NCBI RefSeq assembly: GCF_001540865.1
Contig: NC_033627.1
Coordinates: 3,595,734-3,659,733 of the forward strand
Source: Ananas comosus
Lineage: Eukaryota > Streptophyta > Magnoliopsida > Poales > Bromeliaceae
Direction: 5' to 3'
Length of the DNA stretch: 64,000 bases
The translations under genes and the position numbers were made by a program. This document shows, piece after piece, positions 1-10,990 of this stretch. Below the pieces are notes generated by a model that had not been told where the DNA came from, searched no databases, and worked only from the letters and a program-made list of their open reading frames with translations. Every line of letters starts with the position of its first letter. Position 1 is the first letter of the stretch.

Positions 1-2292
1 ATCGATATTAAAATAAGGAAAACAATCTATTGACCGTTCAAAAAATCTGTTGATTTGTGATTCTTTGATATACTAAATGAATTTTTAAATTTGTTTAAAA
101 TTTAGTTTCTAGACATTTTTAAATACTTAGATCAATTTTAACTGGTTTAGTCATCGATTCGAAATTATGTTATCTAACGGAAAGCTTTAGAAGATTGAAG
201 ACCCCCATCATTCTAAAAGGATAGTAGCTAGAATTCACATAATCCTAGATTAAAGGAATTCGTTCTTTTTTTTCAGGTATAAAAGAAAGCATTTTCATTG
301 TATTAAACAAAAGATAATTTTATATGAAGATTAAAAATTTCAATATGATGTTAGGAAGCATGATTTTCACCGAACAATTATTAGAATCGGAAATTTGTGC
401 ATCGAATACGATATTTAACAGTGACTAAATTTAGAACAAAATTATATGAAGAAAGAGGATATTGGATAGAAAAGATAACTAAAACTAATCTTTAATTAAT
501 TTAAAAAAATTATTATACCTTAGAGACAGTGCACTTAGTGCAACATTTCATAGCACTTGTTATCTAATTAAACCAATTGCTAAAAATATATTATAAAAGT
601 CATTAACCAGATGATAAATCAATTTTTATTTTGATAATTATAAACATATAATTTGAAATAAACTTTTATTATCTAAGTTCAATTTTAGATTAAGGTTGGA
701 TTATTATTATCAACATGAATGTTATTTATTGAGTTGATCGGTAAGATGGACCCTCTCGAAATAGCAGATTTAATGTATGTCTTTATTATATATAATCTGC
801 ATCCTAGTGATCTACATAAGTATAGGCTTAGTTTGCGTAATTGATGTCTATCTAACGTAATACGATAAAATGGAGTTGTGGAAAAAGACATATAGAAATT
901 ATGTTTATGCGTTATACGTAGATAGACCGCAGAATTTATTGTAACTGATCATCGATATTGCGGAAGGCCGATTTAATTCAGAACAAACAGCAGATATTTT
1001 TTTTAAACCGTACTTTCTCAACGCCGTAAGCGACAAATTCCCCGCAATCCCAAACGAAGCTAAATAATTATATAATTTACAGTAATTAATCACTATAAAT
1101 TATGGAAAGTTGTGGACAAGGATCAACTTGATAGAGCATTCAACACCGAATTGTTGATCTAAACTTATATTGTATTTTTTTTTGGCAGTAAACTTCAAAT
1201 ACCACCTCGTAGGGTTTTTATTTTTACATTTAGTAATCATGTTTAAAGACTGTATACACTTTAGTACCAATAGTGGTTTAATTTTTCTACTTGATTTGAT
1301 CGGCTCCTCAGTTAATATTTCGTTAAGATTTATATCAAAAACCTTAGATATCATACCTAGATTGAATGAATATTCACTTTATAACTTTTGTTTAACTTTT
1401 TCATGATTTATAAAAAAATTAATATAGAGGAGATAATAATAAAGAAAAATAAACAATGATATAGAATTAACATATTTTAAATACAGAGTATTTAAAGTGA
1501 GAAATGCGAAACTACAGGAGTAGTATTTGAAGTTTTATTTTTTCTTTTTTTAAGGAAGAAACAAGAAAGACACCACCTCTAATTGAAAGGACATGTAAGG
1601 GACATGATATTAATATTTTCTTTTTGAAAAATTGATATATTTTGAATTTATCTACAAAATAATTAGGTGCTGCTTCATTAGTTAGCTAATGAATGCTCAG
1701 CTTTGAAAATGGACCTAAATCAGTGAAGTTTGGCCCTAAAATTGATCCGTAAGGTTTTTGAACCTCAAAACAAGTTTTGCCAAGTTCAAGCTGGTCAATA
1801 ATAGAGTCAATTTGGAAAAGAGGTTGTTTTCTTCGGGTTTTAACGTTCAATTTGAGATTTGGATTTGATTGATTTTGTAATCTCTATTGTTCTGCAAATT
1901 CGGGACCCGTAATCTATTTGGGCTATTTCAGGCCAAGCTGAATTGGCATGAATTCAATTGCTAGGCTAGCTTGGTTGGTTTATTAGATGTTGTTTTTCTT
2001 TGTGAGAAGAGAAGAGAGGAGAGAGAGTAAAGCTAAAAATTATCCTCTTCATTATAATTTGCATAAAAAATAGAGTAACTAAAAATGTAAAAGTAAGTGA
2101 TTTTGAAATTTTGAAAACTTGCAATACCCGATCGGAGTATTTAATCAAACTGACCATGGTCAGTAATGGAAGTAATTATTTTTATTTAGAGCATTGGTTT
2201 CTTCCGTCGTCGAGCAGAAGGCTAGTTGTACTTCGTTGATCTGTAAGCATGGGCAAGTCAGATCAAGCATATGATCTCCTCGTGCCGTTGTG
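1..2292. repeat. Indel-rich copy of 17660-19915, ending at an assembly gap
   Basis: This segment matches 17660-19915 along its whole length in the same orientation. The differences are mostly one-base insertions and deletions scattered every few bases, with fewer clean substitutions, and the match ends at the run of N. No gene is visible, and the short reading frames inside are broken copies of non-coding repeat. The indel-dominated pattern suggests either uncorrected long reads used to fill a gap or a second allele, rather than an old duplication. A true duplication cannot be excluded. Confidence 0.75.
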
Positions 2293-2317
2293 NNNNNNNN
2301 NNNNNNNNNNNNNNNNN
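2293..2317. other. Assembly gap (25 N)
   Basis: Run of 25 undetermined bases joining the indel-rich left segment to AT-rich sequence. Confidence 0.99.
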
Positions 2318-3839
2318 TTATTATAATATTATATATATTATAATTAATTATATTTATATCTAAAGCGGCTGCTGCACTACTAGGGCCTCACGGGGTCTCC
2401 TGTTGTCCTGTGAAGCCCGTTTTCGATGAGATTTCGATCGACGATCGTGCTAGTTAGATTGATTTAGCGCATTAAAGTTTTCTGCAAAAATTTTTGCAGA
2501 ATTTTTCAGATATATTTCCCTAGTGTAGAAAGGATGTCAAATCTTATTTTTAATGGTTGATATCGTTGCGTTTTCCAGTTTAATGGTGTTGAAGTATTCG
2601 AATCAGATAATTTGATAGAAATTCTTTATACTATTCAAAAGATTTATTTTCTGATCGAAATTTTCGTGTTATATCACACATTTTTTATAGATTTTGTATT
2701 TAACGTAAAAATATTGATTTGAATCCTTTTGATTGCTAGAGTAAATGATATGAAAAATCGCCAAAAATTATTTCAGACGTTTAATTGCGATAGATACCTT
2801 TACGGAAGCAGAATCATTCGATTCGAAACTCTATCATCGAACGGATCAGGGCAGGGAGGCTTCCGTGCTCTCTGAGAGCACAGCAGCGCTATATATATAA
2901 TATATATTAAAAAGCATCTATATATATATATTATATATATATATTATAATTTTATATTTCTATATTACTATTATATTTATTATAGGATTCATCTGGTGAG
3001 ATAAAGGGCATCTTAAATAAGTGAGGAATTGATTTTCACGCTAGAAAAGAGTTTTTCAATGTATTAGTTCCGCAAGTACCTTTAGTTTCATAAAGAGTAT
3101 ATTTACCTTCTTTAGAAAATGTAGTGGATTGATTTGTCAAATATTGTTCGAAGCCAAAACTTGAAGATCAATACTATCTGTTGGCAACACACGCCTGTGT
3201 TTCAAACTATTTTCGTTTTTTCGCAAGGAGAATTGAAGCGCAAGGTAACCAAAAAATTTTTTTTTTTTCATACGAATAATACTTTTTCTTCTGAAAACCG
3301 TGTCTTGAATTTTTTACGTAGACATATTGTGAGGACGGCAAGTCAATAACCGGAAATCACGATGCTTTATCAAAGCGGATAATATTGTAATTTATTCTAT
3401 ACATGAAATATAAGAATATGTTAGCCAATGAATCTATATATTAATTTATGTTCAATCGATCTTTTTCATTAAATGAACTACTAAATGCATGTAAGTTATA
3501 TATATAAAGGTGTAAAAAGAGGATAAATATGTAAAAAATGAGATATTATTTTTTCGTTTTGCGTTTTGATTGATCTAAGCCGCACCAATATATATCTATT
3601 GTAGTTATAATTGGACCTTAAATCATATAAATAATAATTATAAAGCTGATAATAACCCCAGTTTTTCTAACAAAATTCACAAAGATCAGAACAAATTTAA
3701 TTTCATTTTTAACCACTCTAAACAACATTCTGAGGGAATTCACGTGCATTTCTTTTTGTTTCTATTTGTGCGAAGTTTCACACGTTGCAATTTGGTGGAC
3801 TCTCCACTTGCTTTACAATTTTGTTTAAAGGTAATTTGT

Positions 3840-3875
<36 letters not shown>

Positions 3876-5007
3876 GAAAATCCACTTGTGCTTTAATATA
3901 TATGCATCATCATTAATGTGCCTCTCTATAAGGATAAATTTCAATCCTGCTTTACTATATTGTCACAAAAGTTTAAAATTTTGAAATGTATTTACTCGAG
4001 TGAATTCACATAAATTAAATAAATTGTTCAGTAGCTTATAACCTATTTTTGTTGGCTAAATATTGACAAATTATTAATATAAGTTCAATGTGAGAGTATT
4101 GTAATTAATGATGCAATGATAATTAAGATGCTGCATCACTTTTAAATCAACCATACGTCAATATTTAGTCAGTTAAATTAGGTTATAGAAACTTGATTGT
4201 AATAATTCTAAAGTTCGAATTAAAAATTATAATAAATTAAGGTTTAAGAACCAAAATATTACCCGCCTCATAGTTTTAAGGACCGGACATGCAATTTACC
4301 CTTTATGTAATTTTAGTCAGGAAGGGAAAAGATAAAATTATTGCTTCTTTGGGAATTCCACTTACTTGACCTTTTTTTTTCTTTTTTTTTTTTCCTTTTT
4401 GGTTGCTTATTGCGTGTGGTGCTGAATCTTTGTGAAGTGCTTTATTAATTCCTTGTTTGGTTTTTCCTTCTCCAGTAAGACATTTTGTTAGTGTTTATTT
4501 TTAGAAGTGAATATGATACTATTTTTCCTTGTTTGTTAATTATTAATTCCTTGTTTATTTTGTTAGTGTGGTGACTCCCCTAGGCTTTGGTACGTAGATG
4601 ATTGACTCCTACTTTTCGCTACAGTTTATTTTAATATAATATTCATAAATAATAAAATCAAAAAAGAAAGTTTTTAAGAGAAGGCCGAAAATAAAATTTT
4701 AGGTTTCAAAAACAAAAATAACTCAGAAAGGCTTTTACGCAACCTTTAGGCCATGCTTATCTCATATTTATATTGCCTACCATCCAATTAATATATTATA
4801 GCTTGTTTGCGTGCTAATGTATGTGATACGAAGAGTTTTGATTGATTCATGCACGTAATAGAAGGCATCGGACAGATTAATTAATATGGCGAATCAATAA
4901 GAGATTTTTTTGTAAGGAACGTTCACTATTCTTCAAATTTTAAATAAAAAGTATTCTCTTTCACTAGATCATAGAGATTGAATGAGTACTCTTTAAATGA
5001 GCAAATA
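2318..5007. other. Gene-free AT-rich stretch with a fold-back remnant
   Basis: No coding gene is supported. About 2370-2890 resembles one arm of the fold-back family carrying a motif like AAGYCGTTTTCGATGA, flanked by TA-rich microsatellites at 2890-2960. An A-rich simple repeat lies at 3841-3880 and poly(T) at 4372-4394. The remainder is unremarkable AT-rich DNA. Confidence 0.6.
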
Positions 5008-5464
5008 GGTCTTTTTTTGCATTTAGATCCCTGGCAAATTTTTATTTTAAAAATAGCCTTGTCAAAATTTAATTTGCAAAAATGGCCCTACCCCTACCAC
5101 GCANNNNNNNNNNNNNNNNNNNNNNNNNNNNNNNNNNNNNNNNNNNNNNNNNNNNNNNNNNNNNNNNNNNNNNNNNNNNNNNNNNNNNNNNNNNNNNNNN
5201 NNNNNNNNNNNNNNNNNNNNNNNNNNNNNNNNNNNNNNNNNNNNNNNNNNNNNNNNNNNNNNNNNNNNNNNNNNNNNNNNNNNNNNNNNNNNNNNNNNNN
5301 NNNNNNNNNNNNNNNNNNNNNNNNNNNNNNNNNNNNNNNNNNNNNNNNNNNNNNNNNNNNNNNNNNNNNNNNNNNNNNNNNNNNNNNNNNNNNNNNNNNN
5401 NNNNNNNNNNNNNNNNNNNNNNNNNNNNNNNNNNNNNNNNNNNNNNNNNNNNNNNAGAAGCCGG

Positions 5465-5505
<41 letters not shown>

Positions 5506-5795
5506 CGGGTTTGGATTCAGATAATATTTCGGATATCCATACTTTTTGATATCCCTACTCTTTATTCCACTTTTCAATATACAAAAAATACGTATTAAAC
5601 ACGGTGAACCATTCACCGTGTTTAGATACGGTGAATGATTCACCGTATTCAACTTAATGTCCTGGCCCCAGCCCTGCCCGCGTGGCGCTGACGTGGCGCC
5701 TGCGTGGCAGGGACAGGGCCGTTTTTGCAATTTTAATTTTGATAGAGCTATTTTTAAAATAAAAATTACTCATGGGGCTATTTGCAAAAAAAACC
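5008..5795. mobile_element. Fold-back element with ~90 bp inverted ends, interrupted by an N gap
   Basis: The left arm (about 5008-5103) is the approximate reverse complement of the right arm (about 5700-5795). Both hold the same words for 'grey' A/T-rich spacer, a GGCCCT/AGGGCC block and a CCACGCA/TGCGTGG block. Inside the right half, at 5598-5650, two perfect short palindromes built on CACGGTGAA and TTCACCGTG follow each other. No transposase is visible. The internal sequence is hidden by 352 N, so the true length and content are unknown. It could be a MITE or the ends of a larger DNA transposon. Confidence 0.55.
5104..5455. other. Assembly gap (352 N)
   Basis: Undetermined bases inside the fold-back element. 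Open frames that run through it are artefacts. Confidence 0.99.
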
Positions 5796-6556
5796 CGAGC
5801 AAATATTATGTATTGATCGTTAAAATTATAAATTTTCTGATCCGTTGATATTAGTTCAATGATATCAAAAAAGATATAAATTTTGTTTCTAAAACAGACC
5901 GTGATTTGGAATCTCTATCATCGAAAACAGATCAAAAATTCATTTACTATCAATTGAAGCCAAACTCTCTCTTTATGTATATAAAATAATAATAATAATA
6001 ATATAATAATAATAATATCTCTCTAAAGAGAGAGAGTGAGAGTGAGCCCACTTAATTACTATGTTATTAATAGGACAACTTCTTTTTGTCTGTCAAGTCA
6101 TTTTCGATGATTAAGAGTCCGAATCAGTGGGCGGTTAGTATAGTCAAACATGATCTAAAACATATAAAGTGTCTCAAAATTAAATTTCATGATTTTTAAA
6201 AGTCATTATCTAGTTCATCAAAAAAATTATAAAATAAATAGTAAAAAATGAATAAAGTTATGCAATAGAGGTTAGAACTTCTCAATACAAAATCGGTATG
6301 GTCATGATCAGACAGTGAAAAAAACTTTCTATAAAAAATTTAATAAATTTAAATTATTTTACACTATTAAACGAGCAAATAATTTATATGTCGGTTCGAG
6401 CTCTTAATCATTAAAAACGACTTGACAGAATAGGGTGCTTTGTCTTTGTCTAATTAATGAGATAATAACTAATCAGTAGGACAGTAACTAGAATCTACAT
6501 AGAACCCAATTACATTTTTGTAGTGGGACTAGCATAGGCATGCATACAGGCATTCC
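5796..6556. repeat. Small fold-back element remnant (about 6075-6443)
   Basis: The left arm near 6075-6120 (with GTCAAGTCATTTTCGATGAT) is mirrored near 6385-6443 (with ATCATTAAAAACGACTTGAC). This gives an inverted pair of about 45 bp around AT-rich DNA. The same motif recurs near 2405, 17395 and 43570. The GA-rich simple repeat at 6018-6045 and the rest hold no gene. Confidence 0.5.
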
Positions 6557-6566
6557 ATTTTATTTT

Positions 6567-7001
6567 GGGAAAACTTTAAAAATTCTCCATATGGTTTCAA
6601 ACTTTTTCATTTTAGGTACTCTACTATAGTTTAAAATATATCAAGTTAGTACCATATGGTTTCACACTTTCTCACTTTAGTATCCTATGGTTTAAAGTGT
6701 ATCAAGTTAGTACTGTGTGATTTTATTTTTGTATCAAGTTAATACCGTGTGATTTTATTTTTATATCAAGTTAGTATCCTGTGGTTTAAACCACATGGGT
6801 ACTAAAGTGAGAAAGTACAAAACATAGGGTACTAAAGTGAGAAAGTACGAAACCACAGGGTACTAACTTGATACACTTTAAACCACAGAATACTAAAGTG
6901 AAAAAGTGTAAAACCACAGGGTATTAATTTGATATACTTTAAACCACAAGATACTAATGTGAGAAAGAGTAAAACCACATGGGGCTATTTGAAGTTTTCC
7001 C
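6567..7001. mobile_element. Fold-back MITE, Mutator-like, with 9 bp target duplication
   Basis: The element starts GGGAAAACTT and ends AAGTTTTCCC, and it is flanked by the perfect 9 bp repeat TTTTATTTT at 6558-6566 and 7002-7010. The whole body is an imperfect fold-back made of alternating short units of the kind 'acttTAGTAcc...GTGGTTTaaa' and their complement. There is no coding capacity. Nine-base target duplications are typical of the Mutator superfamily. Related copies lie at 39379-39810 and about 18826-19182. Confidence 0.75.
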
Positions 7002-7010
7002 TTTTATTTT

Positions 7011-7437
7011 TGCAGTGGGAATAGTATTACTCAGATTAATAAAAGATTAAATTAATTGGATAGGGACAACATATATTTGGTATGCAAATTTTGTTGCATA
7101 TTGACAAGTGGCTACATAATGTAGTTCCCAACAAGGGAAGTTAATCTATAAATATAATTTTTTATCTATGGTAGTTAATTGTGGTCAATTGTTTGTGAAA
7201 GAAGTTTATCTTTAAAAGGTTATGCTATTAAAAAATAGTGTTTTAATATAATATTTTTTTAGTAATCTTTTTCTTTATGTCCGGATTTGATTTTTTTTTT
7301 TGATAACTAGGCTCAAGACGTAGATTTAAATTAAATATATAAAAGAGAATTATATAAGGGGTTATGTATTTGCATATAACTACAGCTACAATACTCTAGT
7401 TGTAACTATATACAAATTCAAATCCGGTGTCTGCTTT
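7011..7437. other. No gene seen
   Basis: AT-rich intergenic sequence between two small transposons. I see no coding frame, RNA gene or clear repeat in it. Confidence 0.6.
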
Positions 7438-7442
7438 GATGT

Positions 7443-7927
7443 TGTGACGCCCTAACTTCCCAGGGGGTCACCTATCCTAGGACTACTCCCGTCCTAGCAC
7501 GCTTAACTCTTTTAACCTCTTGGGCCTTGCCACCATCCAAAATGCTTAAGCCGGGTTAAGAGTTTAGCCCTATTATATCTTATTATATAGGACTATTCAG
7601 GGTTTCACAATCTCCCATCCTTTAAGCCCTAACGTTCTCGTCAGGCTCAGACTCACAAGTACCAGGCGATGTGAGACTTATCTCGTTAGCCCTTCATCCA
7701 GTCCCTGGTTCAGTCGAGACTCATCTCACACTTTCGGCCGGTAATTGGCTCTGATACCATCTGTGACGCCCCAACTTCCTAGGGGGTCATCCATCCTAGG
7801 ACTATTCCCGTCCTAGCACGCTTAACTCTCTTAACCTCTTGGGTCTTGCCACCACCCAAAATGCTTAAGTAGGGTTAAGAGTTTAGCCCTATTATATCTT
7901 ATATATAGGACTATCCAGGGTCTCACA
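7443..7927 (-). mobile_element. TRIM element (miniature LTR retrotransposon), complete
   Basis: Two near-identical direct repeats, 7443-7609 and 7762-7927, each begin TGTGACGCC and end TTCACA or TCTCACA. They flank a 152 bp core. On the minus strand the LTR is followed by GATGGTATCAGAGCC, the complement of the initiator methionine tRNA 3' end (primer binding site). The purine tract AAAGGATGGGAGAT sits just before the other LTR. A perfect 5 bp target duplication GATGT flanks the element (7438-7442 and 7928-7932). There is no gag or pol, so mobility would depend on enzymes supplied in trans. Confidence 0.88.
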
Positions 7928-7932
7928 GATGT

Positions 7933-8570
7933 ATTTAAATTCAACTGTTGTATTTGGAATTATGCGTAAATTGATCGTAGTTTCAACTATAGCAACTTTA
8001 AATAAAAGATAAGCTTACTATCGTAATTATTTTTAAAATTGTAAATACTTTTTTTTTTTTTTTCTACATTGCAGGTAATCGCACCACCACTCATACAAGT
8101 GATAAAATTTTACAAATTTATTTTCTAACTACATGTATACAACAAAATAAATTTTTTGATAGTTGCAGTAATTTCTATCGCTTCCGACCGAACAAGATAT
8201 GTATAGCTGCAAATATTGCATCTCTAAAGCATTACGTGGAACCAAACAGCCCCGTGAGTAGGAGCACGGTAGGATTGAGCTGTTAGACAATGATATTTTA
8301 ATATAATATTATATATTTAATATTTATCGTATCAAAAATAAATGGCTTACATGTCTCGCCTTATAAACCACTCAAATATTGAAAATGTCAAAGTATAATA
8401 AGCCCCAGCCTGGTTGTAGTCTCTTCAGTTGATTACCAGTCGTCCCTTGACTTGGAATTCATTTTAAATTTATACTATTCTAATTCGAGAAGTCACGGAC
8501 TCGACCCTATTTTCAGGCACTGCAGAAAAATCAAAACTGCACCTTCAAAATAGATACTTAATTAATTAGA
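7933..8570. other. No gene seen
   Basis: AT-rich spacer between the two TRIM elements, with a poly(T) run at 8048-8062. No coding frame or recognised RNA gene. Confidence 0.55.
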
Positions 8571-8574
8571 TCTG

Positions 8575-9062
8575 TGTGAGACTCCAGATAATCCTATATA
8601 TAAGATATAATAGCTAGGGCTAAACTCTTAACTCGGCTTAAGCATTTTGGGTAGTGGCTAGACCTAAGAGGTTAAGAGAGTTAAGCGTGTTAGGACCGGA
8701 GTAGTCCTAGGATGAATAACCCCCTGGGAAGTCGGGGCGTCACAGATGATATCGGAGCCAATTACCAACCGGAAGTGTGAGATGAGTCTCGACTGAGCCA
8801 GAGTCTGGATGACGGGCTAGCGAGACGAGTCTCACATCGCCTGGTACTTGTGAGTCTGAGCCTGACGAGAACGTCAAGGCTTAAAGGAGGGAAGATTGTG
8901 AGACCCCAGATAGTCCTATATATAAGATATAATAGGGCTAAACTCTTAACCCGGCTTAAGCATTTTGGGTGGTGGCTAGACCCAAGAGGTTTAGAGAGTT
9001 AAGCGTGCTAGGACGGGAGTAGTCCTAGGATGGGTGACCCCCTAGGAAGTCGGGGCGTCACA
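8575..9062 (+). mobile_element. TRIM element, second copy, opposite orientation
   Basis: LTRs at 8575-8744 and 8897-9062 begin TGTGAGAC and end GCGTCACA. The primer binding site directly after the first LTR reads GATGATATCGGAGCC, two changes from the copy at 7443-7927. A purine tract, AAAGGAGGGAAGA, precedes the second LTR. The flanks share TCTG (8571-8574 and 9063-9066), so the duplication is at least four bases and probably five with one base ambiguous. The decayed primer site suggests this copy is older or no longer mobile. Confidence 0.87.
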
Positions 9063-9600
9063 TCTGAACCACCAGTATAAAAATAAAAAATAAAAAGTTT
9101 TAGGAAAAACTTAACTTACCATTGTAAGTACAATGAAAACTTTGGTTAAATGTCTTACGTGGTAATTAAACACAAATCATCAGAATTTAGGCTTGTGTTA
9201 TATGTGTACATGTACTAATATACACTTTGCATAAATAGCTCATATATATATATATACCTTGTTGTTCTTATAATAAAAAAAAAATTAAATTACAGAAAAT
9301 TTTCTTGTAAATATTTATTGTTTTTGTTTTTTCTCTCTAACTTTAATTCAAAAATCTATATTTTATATTTTTAATATTTCAAATTATTGCATTTAGTCCA
9401 CCTCCAGTAGGATTTCATCACAATTCCTTCCATCACTATTCTTTTTATTTTTATAATTTATATCGAAAAATACGCTTCAAAATAACAAAAATATAATAAA
9501 AAATATTTTTTCTTATAGAAAAAGTAAGAATAATTTAATTGCTCATTTTGCTCTCTCTATTAATGCCGTACCCTCCTAAAAATATTTCAAAAATTTTCAG
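9063..9600. other. No gene seen
   Basis: AT-rich spacer with a TA microsatellite near 9242-9255. No supported gene or RNA. Confidence 0.55.
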
Positions 9601-9604
9601 TAGG

Positions 9605-9758
9605 AATCGACTATCTCTAGAGCACGTGACGAAGGGTTTGGTGGTTGGGACATGAGGTCCCAAGTTCGAAATTAGTTGATTCATTTTTCCAGCTAAGTTT
9701 ATTTCTAAATGAAATAAACGAAGAGGGTAGCGTGCTATCTATCCCTAAAAAAAAAAAA
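9605..9758 (+). mobile_element. tRNA-derived SINE
   Basis: A B-box-like CAAGTTCGAAATT (about 9660-9673) lies downstream of an A-box-like stretch near 9629-9645. A conserved body follows, with AGCTAAGTTTATTTCTAAAT and ACGAAGAGGGTAGCGTGCTA, and then a run of A at 9747-9758. The body matches the SINE at 35409-35562, which has clear target duplications. Target duplications here are not convincing, so the exact 5' end is uncertain. Confidence 0.7.
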
Positions 9759-10484
9759 TTTGAATAGAAAAAATTTTAGATTTTTAAACATAAAAAAATA
9801 AAAAATAAATATTTACATAATTTTTTTTTGTAATTTAGTCTAATTATAAAAATACATTTGTGTGTAAAGTTCACGCGTCATTCCGGGCTAAATGTATTAT
9901 TTTTTTATTTTTTTTTTTTGAGAGAAAAATGTATTATTTTTTTAAGTACATTATTATTGGGTTTATTTTCTATTAGTCTCTTGTTGACTTTTGAATCCTT
10001 GTGATGTAGACATTAATTTGTAACACTAGCTAGGGTACAACATTAATTAATGCATACAATGATGTATTAAACTAATAAATGAGTCATTGCTTGGTTCACC
10101 TATTCTACAGATCATAGTGCTTAGCACAATAAAATAATCCTTTTGATATAGGTTCTTTTTTTTTTAAAAAAAAAAGATTTTCTACCTAATAAAATCCATA
10201 AATACTTTGATAAACTATTAATATGTGTGTGTGTAGGTTTCTCATTGACTGAAGCTTAGCCCATGACTAATTAAATTGCTAATATTAATCACACTTGGAT
10301 TGCAATTAACAATAATAATAAAGCTTACATTTTTATTAATGTAGCTAAAATTACTCTTAGGTAAGCATTTAAGGGTGAGTTGAAAAGGTGTACAACTGCT
10401 CTTTAATGAAACCTCGTCTAAATATGTTAATATAAAAGTTCAGAATACTATTAAAAGTGAATTAATATTATTTATTATCTATGT
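9759..10484. other. No gene seen
   Basis: AT-rich sequence with T and A runs (9900-9950, 10150-10175). No coding or RNA gene recognised. Confidence 0.55.
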
Positions 10485-10990
10485 ATCACGGACACTTTTT
10501 TAAGCCTCGCGTGTCCGTATCGGACTCGCGCATATCCATGTCGGACTCGCGCGTGTCCGTGTTAGACACGTATCTGATATGGACACTTCTTGGACGCTCA
10601 TTTAATGCCGATCCATAGCGTATACAACTAAAAAATATATATCTATTTTTATTTTACTTTTTTTATACATATGTAATGTAAGATGATAAATATTTTAGTT
10701 TTTTAAAGAATGTATATAATTTCTTTTTGACAATATAAACAAATTATGTATGGTGGAAAATTTCTTTTCTTAAAATATATGAACTATCAATAAAATTTTA
10801 CTAACTTTTATTCGTACGATAAATATAATAATATTTTATCAAAATTAATATTTTATACATAATAAAAATATATTATTATATTAATAATATTATATTTTAT
10901 TAGTAGTGTCCATGTTGTATCCGTGTTCTAATTTTTTGAAAATTGCTGAGTCACGGTGTTCGAGTCGTGTCCCGTGTCAGTGTCCGTGAT
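10485..10990. mobile_element. DNA transposon remnant with 11 bp perfect terminal inverted repeats
   Basis: The left end ATCACGGACAC (10485-10495) is the exact complement of the right end GTGTCCGTGAT (10980-10990). Subterminal blocks 10505-10570 and 10915-10975 carry repeated CGTGTCCG/CGGACTCG words, and the middle is very AT-rich. There is no transposase. A target duplication is not clear, so the superfamily is not assigned; a non-autonomous hAT-like element is possible. Confidence 0.6.

Noticed and set aside
5062..5730. Long open frames crossing the N gap
   Set aside because: Most of the frame is undetermined bases, so it has no coding evidence.
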